Positions 7,683 through 19,000 of a stretch of 64,000 nt of DNA are shown here, in pieces. Numbering within the stretch: position 1 is the stretch's first letter; each line of letters begins with the position of its first letter. This DNA comes from Jejuia algarum. GTDB lineage: Bacteria; Bacteroidota; Bacteroidia; Flavobacteriales; Flavobacteriaceae. A model generated the notes under the pieces. That model was given only the letters and a program-made list of their open reading frames with translations, did no database searches and had not been told where the DNA came from. The translations under genes were made by a program, and so were the position numbers. The stretch is from assembly GCA_947495775.1 (NCBI GenBank), contig CANMAQ010000012.1, positions 62,001 through 126,000 of the forward strand. The letters run 5' to 3'.

Positions 7683-10426
7683 TGCGAAATATAATCATGT
7701 TTAAACACCTTTTATTACCACTTAGTTACTTGTTTGTATTAAGTTTAACATCTTGTACAGATACCCCAAAACTAACAACACCTTCGGCAGTGCAATTAGC
7801 CATTTCAGAAGGTTTTGAGAACCCTATAGGTTTTTACGATGCCACTCCTACATTTTCGTGGCAATTGCCTATAGATGCGACTGTTAAATCGCAGTCTGCG
7901 TATCAAATTGTTGCAGCAAGCAGTCCAGATCTATTACCAGATAATGCCGATTTATGGGATTCTAAAAAACAAGTTACAGACCAATCCATCTGGGTAGACT
8001 ATAAAGGCAAAGCATTAACCTCACGTCAAAAAGTATATTGGCAAGTAAAATACTGGAACCAAGACGATGCAGCCTCACAATGGAGTGCTACAAATACGTT
8101 CGAATTGGGATTACTTCACAATTCGGATTGGAAAGCCAAATGGATCGGATTGCCCACAAAAGAAGAAAACGTATTAGGGAGTCAAGATAACATTATTCAC
8201 AGACCTCAATATCTAAGAAAAGATTTTGAATTGACGCAAGCTATTGCTTCAGCAAAATTATACATTACAGCAAAAGGTGTTTTTGATGTCGCTATAAATG
8301 GAAAAGACGTTAGTGATGATGTTATGCCTCCAGGATACACCCCTTATAAAGTGCGTATAGAAACCATTACTTATGATGTGAGTGACCTTATCGTTTCTGG
8401 ACAAAATGCTATAGGTGTAGAAGTTGCCGCAGGATGGCACTCTGGTCGCTTAGGTTGGATGAAATCTTTTTGGAGCGATACCGAATCACCCAAAGTGCTA
8501 TGTCAGCTAGAATTGACGATGAAAGATGGCTCAAAAGAAATGATACTTTCTGACGCCACTTGGAAGGGGACAACAAATGGTCCGATTAGAGTTTCTGAAA
8601 TTTATGACGGAGAAACGTACGATGCCAATTTGGAAATGGCAAATTGGACAACTCATGGTTTTGATGCTAAAGGTTGGAAACAAGCCGATGCTTTTCCTGT
8701 TACAGAAGCCATAAGATTAGAGCCAAAACGGCACACTACTGTGAAACCAAAACTTAAATTAGAAACCAAGCACATTATTGAAAAAGAAGGTGCTGTTATT
8801 TTTGATTTGGAGCAAAATATGGTAGGGGTACCGTTATTAAAAGTGCCTATGAAAAAAGGAGAAACACTTAAAATTAGATTTGCAGAAATGTTATCACCAG
8901 ATGGAACATTTTATACAGAAAACTATAGAAGTGCAGCTTCTACCAACTATTACACGGCCTCTAAAGATGGTGTTGTAGAGTGGATGCCAAAATTTACATT
9001 TCATGGGTTTCGTTATGTCGAGTTAAGTGGATTTGATACTACAAAAACACCATCAAAAGAGTGGGTGACAGGAGTGGTACAGTATTCAGATTTTGAAGAA
9101 AATGGAACATTTAAATCCTCACACGACAAATTAAATCAATTGCAAAGCAATATTGTTTGGGGATTAAGAGGAAACTTTTTTGATATTCCAACAGATTGTC
9201 CACAACGTGATGAGCGTATGGGATGGACAGGAGATGCACAAGTATTTGGACCTACTTCTCTTTTTAATGCCGATGTTTATAAATTTTGGGCAAGTTGGAT
9301 GCAAAGTGTTAGAGAATCACAATATGATAATGGTGGTGTGCCTTGGGTAGTTCCAGATGTATTATACAACAACAAAGTAAGCGCAGGTTGGGGTGATGTA
9401 AGTACCATCATTCCTTGGAAAATTTATTACAGAACAGGAGATAAAAAAATCCTAGAAGAGAATTTTGACATGATGAAAGGGTGGGTTGCGTATCATGAAG
9501 CAACATCTAAAAACTTTGTGTCTTCTATGGGAGGTTTCGCAGATTGGCTACAACCGCTTCCTGAAAATGGAGAAACTAGAGGAGATACGTCGCACAGTTT
9601 AATAGGAACAGCTTTTTTTGCACACTCAACAAAGCTTACAGCTCAAACAGCAAAAGTATTAGGAAAAGAAGCCGAGTATAAAAAATACCAAAAGCTATAT
9701 GAAAATGTAGCACAGGCCTTCGATGCAGAATTTTTTGATGCGAATGGAAACGTTAAAGCTGTTGCAGAAACGCAAACCTCTTATTTATTAGCATTGGCAT
9801 TCGATGTATTACCAGAAGCAAAACAAAAAAAGGCTAAAGCGAATCTATTAAGAAAGCTTAAAGAAGCAGATAACCACTTAAGAACAGGATTTTTAGGAAC
9901 GCCTCTCTTATCTCAAGTATTAGATGAAACAGGAGAAATCGATGTTATTTATAAGTTATTATTCAATGAAACTTACCCGTCTTGGTTCTATTCTATAAAT
10001 CAGGGCGCAACAACGATTTGGGAACGTTGGAACAGTTACAGTAAAACAGAAGGCTTTAACCCTCAAAACATGAATAGTTTAAACCATTATGCATATGGTG
10101 CTATTGGTGAGTGGATATACGAACGTATTGCAGGAATAGCACCATTAGAAGCAGGGTACAAAACGATTAGAATAGCACCAGAACCAAGAGCACCGTTAAC
10201 GTCTGCAGAAGCCGATTTAAATACGCCTTATGGAAAAGTAGCTTCTGCGTGGACCCTTACAGAGGGAACGTTTAACCTAAAAGTTACCGTTCCTCCTAAT
10301 ACAACGGCAAAAGTAATAATGCCAGGAAAGATGGATGCAACTGAAGCTAACAGTAATGTGAAACTAATGAATGATAATACATTACAAGTGCAACCAGGGA
10401 CATATACATTTACCTCTAAATTGTAG
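7682..10426 (+). CDS. GH78 alpha-L-rhamnosidase (second of tandem pair, lipoprotein)
   Basis: The 914-aa paralogue of the preceding gene is collinear over its whole length. The lipobox LTSC near residue 22-25 predicts a lipid anchor. Catalytic signatures DCPQRDERMGWTGDAQ near 505 and TIWERWNSYS near 779 are intact. Its start overlaps the upstream stop, and its own stop overlaps the GTG start of the GH43 gene, so the three genes form a tightly coupled block. An alternative start at 7697 (MFKHLL) would still give the signal. The exact rhamnosyl linkage and tolerance of sulfate cannot be read from the sequence. Different anchoring and divergence between the two copies suggest different oligosaccharide targets. 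Confidence 0.9.
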   Translation: MRNIIMFKHLLLPLSYLFVLSLTSCTDTPKLTTPSAVQLAISEGFENPIGFYDATPTFSWQLPIDATVKSQSAYQIVAASSPDLLPDNADLWDSKKQVTDQSIWVDYKGKALTSRQKVYWQVKYWNQDDAASQWSATNTFELGLLHNSDWKAKWIGLPTKEENVLGSQDNIIHRPQYLRKDFELTQAIASAKLYITAKGVFDVAINGKDVSDDVMPPGYTPYKVRIETITYDVSDLIVSGQNAIGVEVAAGWHSGRLGWMKSFWSDTESPKVLCQLELTMKDGSKEMILSDATWKGTTNGPIRVSEIYDGETYDANLEMANWTTHGFDAKGWKQADAFPVTEAIRLEPKRHTTVKPKLKLETKHIIEKEGAVIFDLEQNMVGVPLLKVPMKKGETLKIRFAEMLSPDGTFYTENYRSAASTNYYTASKDGVVEWMPKFTFHGFRYVELSGFDTTKTPSKEWVTGVVQYSDFEENGTFKSSHDKLNQLQSNIVWGLRGNFFDIPTDCPQRDERMGWTGDAQVFGPTSLFNADVYKFWASWMQSVRESQYDNGGVPWVVPDVLYNNKVSAGWGDVSTIIPWKIYYRTGDKKILEENFDMMKGWVAYHEATSKNFVSSMGGFADWLQPLPENGETRGDTSHSLIGTAFFAHSTKLTAQTAKVLGKEAEYKKYQKLYENVAQAFDAEFFDANGNVKAVAETQTSYLLALAFDVLPEAKQKKAKANLLRKLKEADNHLRTGFLGTPLLSQVLDETGEIDVIYKLLFNETYPSWFYSINQGATTIWERWNSYSKTEGFNPQNMNSLNHYAYGAIGEWIYERIAGIAPLEAGYKTIRIAPEPRAPLTSAEADLNTPYGKVASAWTLTEGTFNLKVTVPPNTTAKVIMPGKMDATEANSNVKLMNDNTLQVQPGTYTFTSKL

Positions 10427-11406
10427 TGCAACTAAAACGTCACAGCATCTTAATCCTTTTGGTGTTTACAACGCTTATGTTGTGTTGTAAACACCAAGAA
10501 AAGGATGCTAAAATAACAGCTGTAGATCCAATTGACGTTACGACTAAAACAAAGGAGAATAACCCCGTAATACGACATATTAGAACAGCAGATCCTTCAG
10601 CACATGTATGGAAAGATGGGAAAGTTTGGATGTATACCTCTCACGATAGGGAAGATGCTGTAAACTATGATACAATGGATGGTTACCGTGCCTTTTCCTC
10701 TACCGATATGGTAAACTGGACAGACCATGGAGACGTGTTGCATTCTAAAGCCATTTCTTGGGGCGCTTCGGGTTGGATGTGGGCGCCAACGGCTATTTAT
10801 AAAAATGATAAATACTATTTAATATATCCGCATTCTGTAAAAGGAACAAAAGACGACATGCGATGTGGTGTTGCTGTGAGCGATGTTCCTGAAGGGCCTT
10901 TTAAAGATTTAGGTTGGATAAAAGGTGTCGAGGGCAAATGGTTAGATCCTTGCGTGTTTACAGATACTAATGGAAAAGTCTACCTCTATTGGGGGGTGAG
11001 GACTCCTAAAGTCGCTTTGCTAAAAGACAACCTTTTAGAGTTGGCTGAAGCGCCTAAGCTGATAGCATATGGAAATGATAATTTTTTTGAAGCAAGTTAC
11101 ATGCATACCTATAATGGAAAATATTATTTCTCTTATAATGCTGGTTTGGGAGGATTTTATGGGATTGGAGACAGTCCTTATGGACCATTCGACTATAAAG
11201 GCGCTATAAACCCAAAACAAAGACAAGACCATCATTCCATTATAAACTATAAGAATCAGCAGTATTTCTTTTATCACGTACAAGATTGGAATGGAGGTAC
11301 AAAATACAGGCGCAATATTTGTATAGAGTATTTGTATTATAACGAAGATGGTACTATTAAAGAAATTTATGCCACCCAAGACGGTGTTGAGCGGTTACAG
11401 AACTAG
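10426..11406 (+). CDS. GH43-like five-bladed-propeller glycosidase (xylosidase/arabinosidase type), lipoprotein
   Basis: The 326-aa product is a compact single-domain GH43-like enzyme. The family's acidic triad is visible: Asp in TADPSAHVW near residue 57, Asp in LDPCVF near 172 and Glu in FFEASYMH near 222. A lipobox-like LMLCC around residue 20 indicates lipid anchoring. GH43 enzymes remove beta-xylose or alpha-arabinose, and ulvan contains xylose that could be the substrate (inference). The start is GTG at 10426, sharing its first base with the upstream TAG. No ATG gives a sensible signal peptide. The stop lies one base before the next ATG. Confidence 0.75.
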   Translation: MQLKRHSILILLVFTTLMLCCKHQEKDAKITAVDPIDVTTKTKENNPVIRHIRTADPSAHVWKDGKVWMYTSHDREDAVNYDTMDGYRAFSSTDMVNWTDHGDVLHSKAISWGASGWMWAPTAIYKNDKYYLIYPHSVKGTKDDMRCGVAVSDVPEGPFKDLGWIKGVEGKWLDPCVFTDTNGKVYLYWGVRTPKVALLKDNLLELAEAPKLIAYGNDNFFEASYMHTYNGKYYFSYNAGLGGFYGIGDSPYGPFDYKGAINPKQRQDHHSIINYKNQQYFFYHVQDWNGGTKYRRNICIEYLYYNEDGTIKEIYATQDGVERLQN

Positions 11407-11407
11407 A

Positions 11408-12940
11408 ATGACGAAAAATAATAAAATGATAAAAACTAATAGTCTTGCACTCTTTATGGTAAGTGTCATGAGCCTACTAGTAGGTTGCAAACAAACAACT
11501 AAAGCTCCCTTAAATGGCGCGGTTACAGCTATAGAAGAAACCTCTAGAAAACCAAATGTAGTTTATATCCTTACAGATCAATGGCGTGGCTCTGCCTTAG
11601 GTTATGCCGGTAACCCAGATGTTAAAACACCGCATTTAGATGCCTTTGCAAAGCAAGCTGTTAATTTTACCAATACAGTATCTGTAACCCCTGTGTGTAC
11701 ACCACATAGAGCGGCCTTATTTACAGGACGGTTCCCCACAACAACAGGAATGTTTTTAAACGACATTCATCTGCCAGCAGAAGAATTAACCATGGCAGAA
11801 ATATATAAATCAGCAGGATATAATACGGCCTATTGGGGCAAGTGGCATTTAGATGGTCATGGCAGGAAAACGTTTATTCCTAAAGAAAGACGACAAGGAT
11901 TTGAGTTTTGGCGCGCTTTAGAATGCTCTCATAATTATACTAAAATGCCTTATTATGATAATGAAGATACGAACATCAAAACCTGGGGTGAATATTCCCC
12001 ATTTGCTATAGCAAAAGACGCCAATACATACATTACCCAACACGCCAAAGATGAAGCGCCGTTTTTAGCCGTTATTTCTATTGCAACACCACATTACCCA
12101 CATTCATCTGCTCCAAAGAAATACAAAGATATGTATCCGCCAGAAGGGCTGACTTTAAATCCTAATGTTGCAGACAAATTCAAAGAAAGAAGTCGTAAAG
12201 AATTGCAAGGGTATTATGCGCATGCCACAGCTACAGATGAAGCGATAGGTTTAGTATTGGAAAACCTTAGAAAACAAGACTTATTAAAAAACACGATAAT
12301 TGTTTTTTCGGCAGATCATGGAGAGATGATGGGGGCACATGGCGTAAAACCATTTGTAAAGCAGTTGGCATGGGACGAGTCTATACGTGTGCCTTTTTTA
12401 ATAAGTCATCCTGAAATTGCAGCGCATAAAGGCGCTGTAGTCCATGCACCTTTAACAACGCCAGATATACTACCGTCACTTTTAAGTTTATCTGGAATAG
12501 AAATTCCAGAAACGATCGAAGGTGAAGACCTATCGGCATTAATTAAAAATCCAGATCCAAAAGCAGACCGTGCAGCACTTGTAATGAACGTAGCGCCATT
12601 TGGCGCTAATAATAATGATGCACCCTACCGAGCCATAAGAACAAAGCAATACACCTATGCCATAACACCTGAAGGGCCTAGTATGTTCTATGACAATATA
12701 AAAGACCCTTACCAAGAGCACAATTTATTGGAAACAAAAGCACTAGATGCAATTCAAAAAGATTTGGATGCGCAATTGCGTAAGGCCCTTAAAAAAATAG
12801 GAGATGATATAAGGCCTAAGACCTATTATATGAAACGTTGGAACTTTACGCTTAACAAAAAACGTAACGCCATAGATTGGTGGAGTTTCGATAAAGGGGA
12901 AGGCAAGGTACAATCCCCAAGACCATTAAATTATAAGTAA
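11408..12940 (+). CDS. S1 formylglycine sulfatase, lipoprotein (twin A)
   Basis: The 510-aa arylsulfatase-fold enzyme removes sulfate esters from sugars. The maturation motif is C-T-P-H-R near residues 97-101, where the Cys becomes formylglycine. Metal and sulfate ligands include TDQWRG near 45, KWHLDGHG near 145 and SADHGEMMGAHG near 303. The lipobox LLVGC falls near residue 20. The ATG at 11408, one base after the GH43 stop, is preferred to the 60-nt upstream extension inside GH43. It is closely similar along its length to the next gene, so the two arose by tandem duplication. The sulfated position attacked is unknown; rhamnose-3-sulfate is the obvious candidate. Confidence 0.88.
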   Translation: MTKNNKMIKTNSLALFMVSVMSLLVGCKQTTKAPLNGAVTAIEETSRKPNVVYILTDQWRGSALGYAGNPDVKTPHLDAFAKQAVNFTNTVSVTPVCTPHRAALFTGRFPTTTGMFLNDIHLPAEELTMAEIYKSAGYNTAYWGKWHLDGHGRKTFIPKERRQGFEFWRALECSHNYTKMPYYDNEDTNIKTWGEYSPFAIAKDANTYITQHAKDEAPFLAVISIATPHYPHSSAPKKYKDMYPPEGLTLNPNVADKFKERSRKELQGYYAHATATDEAIGLVLENLRKQDLLKNTIIVFSADHGEMMGAHGVKPFVKQLAWDESIRVPFLISHPEIAAHKGAVVHAPLTTPDILPSLLSLSGIEIPETIEGEDLSALIKNPDPKADRAALVMNVAPFGANNNDAPYRAIRTKQYTYAITPEGPSMFYDNIKDPYQEHNLLETKALDAIQKDLDAQLRKALKKIGDDIRPKTYYMKRWNFTLNKKRNAIDWWSFDKGEGKVQSPRPLNYK

Positions 12941-12967
12941 ATTTGCAAATGCTTTTAAGGCAAACGA

Positions 12968-14482
12968 ATGAAAACTAAAGATGTAATGAATTGTAATATC
13001 ACGGCACAACTAATTTTAGTCGTCTTTATAGGCGTGTTATTCAATTGTAAACAAAAAGACAAACCGTCCCATGTTGAGGTGGACGTAGAAGTGCGACAAC
13101 CTAATATCGTTTATGTTTTAACCGATCAATGGCGGGGTTCTGCCTTAGGTTATGCTGGAAATAAAGATGTGAAAACACCTAATTTAGATGCCTTTGCAAA
13201 AACAGCAGTCAACTTTACCAACGCGGTATCGGTTTTACCAGTATGTACGCCGCATAGAGCAGCGCTTTTTACAGGGAAGTTCCCCACAACAACGGGAATG
13301 ATTGTTAACGACATATACTTACCCTCAGAAGAAGTAACCATGGCCGAGATATACAAAGCCGAAGGGTATAACACAGCCTATTGGGGCAAATGGCACTTAG
13401 ATGGTCATGGGCGTCAAGGATTTATTCCTAAAGAACGCCGCCAAGGATTTACCTATTGGAAAGGATTAGAATGTTCGCATAATTACAATAAAATGCCGTA
13501 TTATGATAATGACAATCCCGAACTAAAATACTGGAACGCCTATTCGCCTTTTGCTATCGTAGAAGATGCGAATAAATACTTAGAGGCACATGCCAAAGAC
13601 GAAGCCCCTTTTTTAGCGGTATTGTCTATAGCAACGCCTCATTTTCCGCACCATTCTGCACCGCAAAAGTACAAAGATCTGTATCCTAAAGAGGCGTTAA
13701 CATTAAACCCTAATGTTCCTAAGAGATTAGAAAAGCGTACCCGAGAAGAATTACAAGGCTATTATGCACATGCAACAGCAACTGACGAAGCTATTGGGCG
13801 TTTGCTAAAACAAATCGAAACCTTAAACCTGTCTGATAATACCATCATTGTATTTTCAGCAGATCATGGCGAAATGATGGGAGCTCATGGGATAAGACCT
13901 TGGGTTAAGCAAATGGCTTGGGATGAATCTATTCGTGTACCCTTTTTAATAAGATACCCAGGTATGGACAGCCAAAAAGGCGCTGTGGTCAATGCCCCTT
14001 TAACCACACCAGATATTTTACCATCCTTATTAGGCCTGTCCAATATCAAAATTCCTGAAGGTATAGAAGGCGAGGATTTAACCCAATTGATAACACATCC
14101 AGATCCAAACGCAGACCGTGCCGCCTTAGTGATGAATGTAGCGCCTTTTGCATCAAATTTCAAACAACTCCCTTACCGTGCTATAAGAACAAAACAATAC
14201 ACCTATGGCAGAACTACAGAAGGGCCAAATTTGTTTTTCGATAACGTAGCAGATCCTTATCAAATGAACAATTTATTAGATAATCCAGAGTTTGCAACCC
14301 TTCAAAAGGAATTAGATGCTACATTAATGGCGAAGTTAGATGCCTTAGACGACGAATTTAAATCGAGGGACTATTACCTCAAAAAATACAATTACGTGTT
14401 TGCAGAAAACAAACCTGCCATTCCATTTTGGAAATTTAAAGAAGGCAAAGGCGTTGTGCAATCACCAAAACCCGTTAAATAA
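12968..14482 (+). CDS. S1 formylglycine sulfatase, lipoprotein (twin B)
   Basis: The 504-aa paralogue of the preceding sulfatase shares the C-T-P-H-R maturation motif (near residue 94), the KWHLDGHG segment and the SADHGEMMGAHG metal site. The lipobox LFNC falls near residue 24. It starts 27 bp after its twin. The two diverge most at the N-terminus and around the C-terminal third (for example FASNFKQLPY here against FGANNNDAPY in twin A), a region that often shapes substrate pockets. Probably periplasmic-facing, acting on sulfated rhamnose or uronate oligosaccharides. Confidence 0.88.
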   Translation: MKTKDVMNCNITAQLILVVFIGVLFNCKQKDKPSHVEVDVEVRQPNIVYVLTDQWRGSALGYAGNKDVKTPNLDAFAKTAVNFTNAVSVLPVCTPHRAALFTGKFPTTTGMIVNDIYLPSEEVTMAEIYKAEGYNTAYWGKWHLDGHGRQGFIPKERRQGFTYWKGLECSHNYNKMPYYDNDNPELKYWNAYSPFAIVEDANKYLEAHAKDEAPFLAVLSIATPHFPHHSAPQKYKDLYPKEALTLNPNVPKRLEKRTREELQGYYAHATATDEAIGRLLKQIETLNLSDNTIIVFSADHGEMMGAHGIRPWVKQMAWDESIRVPFLIRYPGMDSQKGAVVNAPLTTPDILPSLLGLSNIKIPEGIEGEDLTQLITHPDPNADRAALVMNVAPFASNFKQLPYRAIRTKQYTYGRTTEGPNLFFDNVADPYQMNNLLDNPEFATLQKELDATLMAKLDALDDEFKSRDYYLKKYNYVFAENKPAIPFWKFKEGKGVVQSPKPVK

Positions 14483-14502
14483 GATTAATTTATATCACAC
14501 AA

Positions 14503-15981
14503 ATGAAAAAAATAATAGTATTAGGACTTCTATTCATCAGTACACTTTGTGTTACTGCTCAGCAAGAAAAAACAGATGCCTCTAAAAAAGCCCCAAATGT
14601 ATTGGTGTTTTATGTAGATGATTTAAGAGCAGAGTTAGGCTGTTATGGCAGCCCCACTGCCAAAACACCCCATATCGATCAATTAGCAACAGAAGGTGTT
14701 TTATTTAAAAAAGCCTATGTACAGCAAGCCATTTGTGCGCCTTCCCGAATGAGTACACTAACAGGAATCCGTCCTCAAAATTTAGGAATTTATAGCATTT
14801 TTACGTCTTTAAGATCAGTGCATAAAGATGTGGTGTCTATGCCGCAATTGTTTGAGAAAAACGGGTACAAAACGGTGAGTATTGGTAAAGTATATCATCA
14901 TGGTACTGATGATAAAAAAGAATGGTCTGTTTATTATGGAAAAGAACCAAATACGTATAATGCTCCCGAAAATAAAGCGCTTTTAGAGCGACTTAAAAGC
15001 GAGGGGAAACGCGTTAAAGGTCCTGCTTTCGATCGCGCAGATGTGCCAGACGAAGCGTATAAAGATGGGCGAGCTGCTAAATACGCTATAGAAACCTTAG
15101 AAAAATTAAAAGACGATAAATTTTTAATGTTTGTAGGTTTAAGTAAACCGCATTTGCCTTTTAATGCTCCAAAAAAGTATTGGGATTTGTACAATAAAAA
15201 TGATTTTGAAATTCCTTCTAGAAAAAAACCAGAAGGGGCTTACCGTTTGGCACTTACAAAGTGGGGAGAATTAAAAGGTTATCATGGCATTCCTAAAGAA
15301 GGCGATTTAGATGATGATTTAACCCGCGATTTAATTCATGGGTACCATGCCTCTATAAGTTATATCGATGCCCAAGTAGGGAAAGTCATGAAAACGTTAG
15401 AAGATTTAGATTTGCGTAAAAACACGATGGTTGTGTTTATGAGCGATCATGGGTATAAAATTGGAGAATATGGCGCTTGGTGTAAGCATTCTAATGTAGA
15501 GATCGATGTGCGTGTGCCGTTAATCATCAGTAGAGAAACAGGCTATGAAAAGCGTAAGACAGGCGTAGCATCTAATGCATTAGTAGAGAATGTCGATATT
15601 TTTCCAACACTGGTAGACTATTGCAATATAGAAGGCAAAGCATTCGATGGTAAAAGCATCATGCCTTTATTAGATGAGCCTAATAAAGAGTGGGATAAAG
15701 TAGCCACAAGTGTATATGCTCGTGGTAAAAACATTATGGGGTGTACCGCAACAGATGGCAATTGGAGGTATACAGAATGGAGAGATGCGAAGACGCAGAA
15801 AGTGTTAAGTGCAGAATTATACGAACATAAAAACAGCTTATTGTCTTTTGTAAACCTATCGGGTAAAGCAAAGTATAAAAAAATAGAGCGTAAAATGAAA
15901 GCACTTTTAGAATCTGAAATTCCAAAAGATAAAGGGCCTTTTTTACAGAATGATCGAAGTAGAAAGCAAAGAAAAAAATAG
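14503..15981 (+). CDS. S1 sulfatase, iduronate-2-sulfatase-like
   Basis: The 492-aa product has a Sec signal peptide ending near residue 20 (VTAQ). The maturation motif C-A-P-S-R lies near residue 77. The opening NVLVFYVDDLRAELGCYG and the SKPHLPFNAPKKYWDLY segment resemble iduronate-2-sulfatase-type S1_7 enzymes. The metal site is MSDHGYKIGEYG near 311. The two CTPHR sulfatases precede it, and it closes this sulfatase trio before a 65-bp gap and the GH2 gene. Resemblance to iduronate-2-sulfatase does not prove the substrate, although ulvan does contain iduronate. Confidence 0.87.
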   Translation: MKKIIVLGLLFISTLCVTAQQEKTDASKKAPNVLVFYVDDLRAELGCYGSPTAKTPHIDQLATEGVLFKKAYVQQAICAPSRMSTLTGIRPQNLGIYSIFTSLRSVHKDVVSMPQLFEKNGYKTVSIGKVYHHGTDDKKEWSVYYGKEPNTYNAPENKALLERLKSEGKRVKGPAFDRADVPDEAYKDGRAAKYAIETLEKLKDDKFLMFVGLSKPHLPFNAPKKYWDLYNKNDFEIPSRKKPEGAYRLALTKWGELKGYHGIPKEGDLDDDLTRDLIHGYHASISYIDAQVGKVMKTLEDLDLRKNTMVVFMSDHGYKIGEYGAWCKHSNVEIDVRVPLIISRETGYEKRKTGVASNALVENVDIFPTLVDYCNIEGKAFDGKSIMPLLDEPNKEWDKVATSVYARGKNIMGCTATDGNWRYTEWRDAKTQKVLSAELYEHKNSLLSFVNLSGKAKYKKIERKMKALLESEIPKDKGPFLQNDRSRKQRKK

Positions 15982-16046
15982 ATTTCTATAATGCGATGAT
16001 GGTTTTGTTTTAAGCCAATCATTTACCACATAAATTAAAACAGACA

Positions 16047-19000
16047 ATGTATAAACAACAATTTTTCAATCTGTATCTAAGTGTTGCAATAGGTGTATTG
16101 GCGACCTTATCTTCTTTTGCGCAACGTGTAGAAACCAACTTTAATAACCATTGGAGTTTTATTTTAGAAGATGATGCATCATTTTCTAAAGAAACCGTAG
16201 ACGTCTCCAACTGGACGGCTTTAAATGTTCCTCACGATTGGTCTTTTGAGAAAGGCGTACGTAAAGGCGGCGATCAAGGTCAAGGCGGCGGTTACCACGA
16301 TGGTGGTATTGGTTGGTACCGCAAGACTTTTACGGTTGAAAAGAAAAGTTTATCAAACATCACATACATTAATTTTGATGGGGTTTATATGAACAGTGAA
16401 GTCTGGATTAATGGAACATATTTAGCCAAAAGACCTTATGGCTATATTAGTTTTCGTTACGACATTTCAAAACATCTAAAAGCAGGAGAAAACACGATTG
16501 CTGTTCGTGTAGATAATGCTCTAGAGCCTTCTGCACGTTGGTACCACCCCTGTGGGATCTATGCCGCTGTAAAGTTGATAGAGGTTAACCCTGTACATTT
16601 TAAGCCCAATGGTATATTTATAAAGACACCCTCCATAACTACAGCAACGGCAACCGTTAGTATTGATGCTGAAGTTAATGGGCAGCGCAAGGGGTTAGCC
16701 TATAAGGTTAAAGTAATATCTCCAAAAGGAAAAATAATAAACAAGAAGCAGGCAAACATAAACGGCGACTTAAACACTATAGAATTAACGGTAGCGAAAC
16801 CCCAATTGTGGAGTCCAGAAAGCCCAACCTTGTATAAAGCCATTACTCAAATTTTAGACGGTAAAAAGGTGATAGATGAAGTGCATACCACTTTTGGTTT
16901 TAAAACTGTAAAATGGGACACCAATACAGGCTTTTGGCTTAATGGTGAAAATGTAAAACTAAAAGGAGTTTGTGAGCATTGGGAAGGCGGCCCCGTAGGT
17001 GGCGCGTGGACAAAACCTTTGTTGCGTTGGAAACTTCAATCCTTAAAAGCTATGGGCATTAATGCAATACGCCCTTCACACAACCCAACACCACCAATGT
17101 TCTACGACATTTGTGATGAAATAGGATTGTTAGTAATGGATGAAATTTTTGATGGCTGGCATAAAAAAGCACCCCAAGATTATGGCAAACAAGCCTTTGA
17201 TGCATGGTGGCAGCGCGATGTTACAGAATGGATTACCAGAGACCGTAACCATGCGAGTATCTTTGTGTGGAGTTTAGGAAATGAAACCCATAGCCCTATT
17301 GGTCCAGAATTGGTGAAATTTGGCAAGCAGTTAGACCCCACACGATTGTTTACTTCAGGTGCAGGAAATCCAGAAGATATGGATATTGAAGGCGTAAATG
17401 GCGGTTCAGAAACCAAAACCTTTATAGAAACTAAAACCTTAGAGAAACCTTTTATCTCTACAGAAGCACCGCACACATGGCAAACCAGAGGCTATTACAG
17501 AACCCAGACCTGGTGGCGCGATAACGAATTACCAGGAACCTACCCATTGCCAAACCTCACAGAAAAAGAAATTTTCTTTTACGAAGGGATCAACCCCAAA
17601 AACTGGCGTAACAGAAAGCAAAGTTTCAATTCGTCTTACGACAATGCAACAGTTCGCGTATCAGCACGAAAATACTGGGAAGTGATGCGGGATAATCCAT
17701 GGCATAGCGGACATTTTAGATGGACAGGTTTCGATTATTACGGAGAAGCAGGTTTAGTACATGGGGGCTTGCCTTTCAACTTATTTATGGGAGGAGCTTT
17801 AGACGTTGCAGGATTTAAAAAAGACCTGTTTTACTTTTATAAGAGTCAGTGGACCAAAACCCCGATGCTCCACATGCTGCCACACTGGTCGCATCCAAGA
17901 ATGGAAAAAGGCACAGTAATTCCAGTTTGGGTATATTCTAATGCCGATGAGGTAGAGCTATTCTTAAATGGCAAGTCTCTAGGAAAAGATAAACCCGGAA
18001 CAGTGTGGAATGAAATGCAATGCGAATGGATGGTCCCTTATGAAGAAGGCACGCTAGAAGCTGTAGCCTATAAAGACGGGAAAGTCATTAAAAAAACGGC
18101 ATTTACAACCAGTAAGCAGCCATCAACATTACAAAACCATATCCAGGAACTAGAGGCAGAAGATAGTTTTACGACAAGCTATATTGTGTCTTCAGAAAGT
18201 TTAGACGCATCAGGCAACCTATATCCTTATGGAGAGAACAAGGTGTATTATGCCATCCAAGGCGATATAAAAAAGATCTCTATGGAAAATGGCAATCCTA
18301 TTGATCCAACAAGCAGAACAAAATCGGAGTATAGAGCCTTGTTTTTTGGAAAAACACGACTGTTTCTAAGAGCTCTGCCCGATGCTAAAAACGCAGCAAT
18401 ACTTACGGCATCCATCTTAGGTGATAAAGCCCTATACATTTCAAACGAAATTACTATTGATGTTAAAGAGATCGCTGTTTTAGGGAAAAAAGCATCTTCA
18501 AAACTAGAGGTGTTCTATACCACGAATGGCGATGACCCAGAAACAAAGGGACGCATTTATAAAGCACCTTTCACAATTACAGATGGTACAACCGTAAAAG
18601 CCATTGTAAAACAAAATGGCAAAGTAGTACTTACGCTAAGCGAAGCCTTTGGTAAGAATGAAGGTTTGTTTTGGGGTGATGAGCATTCTAAAGATCTATG
18701 GATTGGTAGAGGTGTAAACCTCTCTGCCGAAGATGGAATTTTGAAAGGCAATGCCAAAGCCAGTCGAGAAGCGAGACGTTTTAAAGGAAGCGGTTTTGTA
18801 ACTTTTGAAAATAAAGAAGGTTCGGTAGAATTTTACCAAGAAAATGATGGCGAAGGCGGCGATTACAGCATTCGTTTGCGATACATGCACAATAACGAAG
18901 GGCAGAAGCACCCTATGAAGTTGTATGTAAACGACGAATACATTAGAACCCTAGAATTTAAGCCCACTGGTGGTTGGGAAAAAGAATGGAAGTTTGTACC

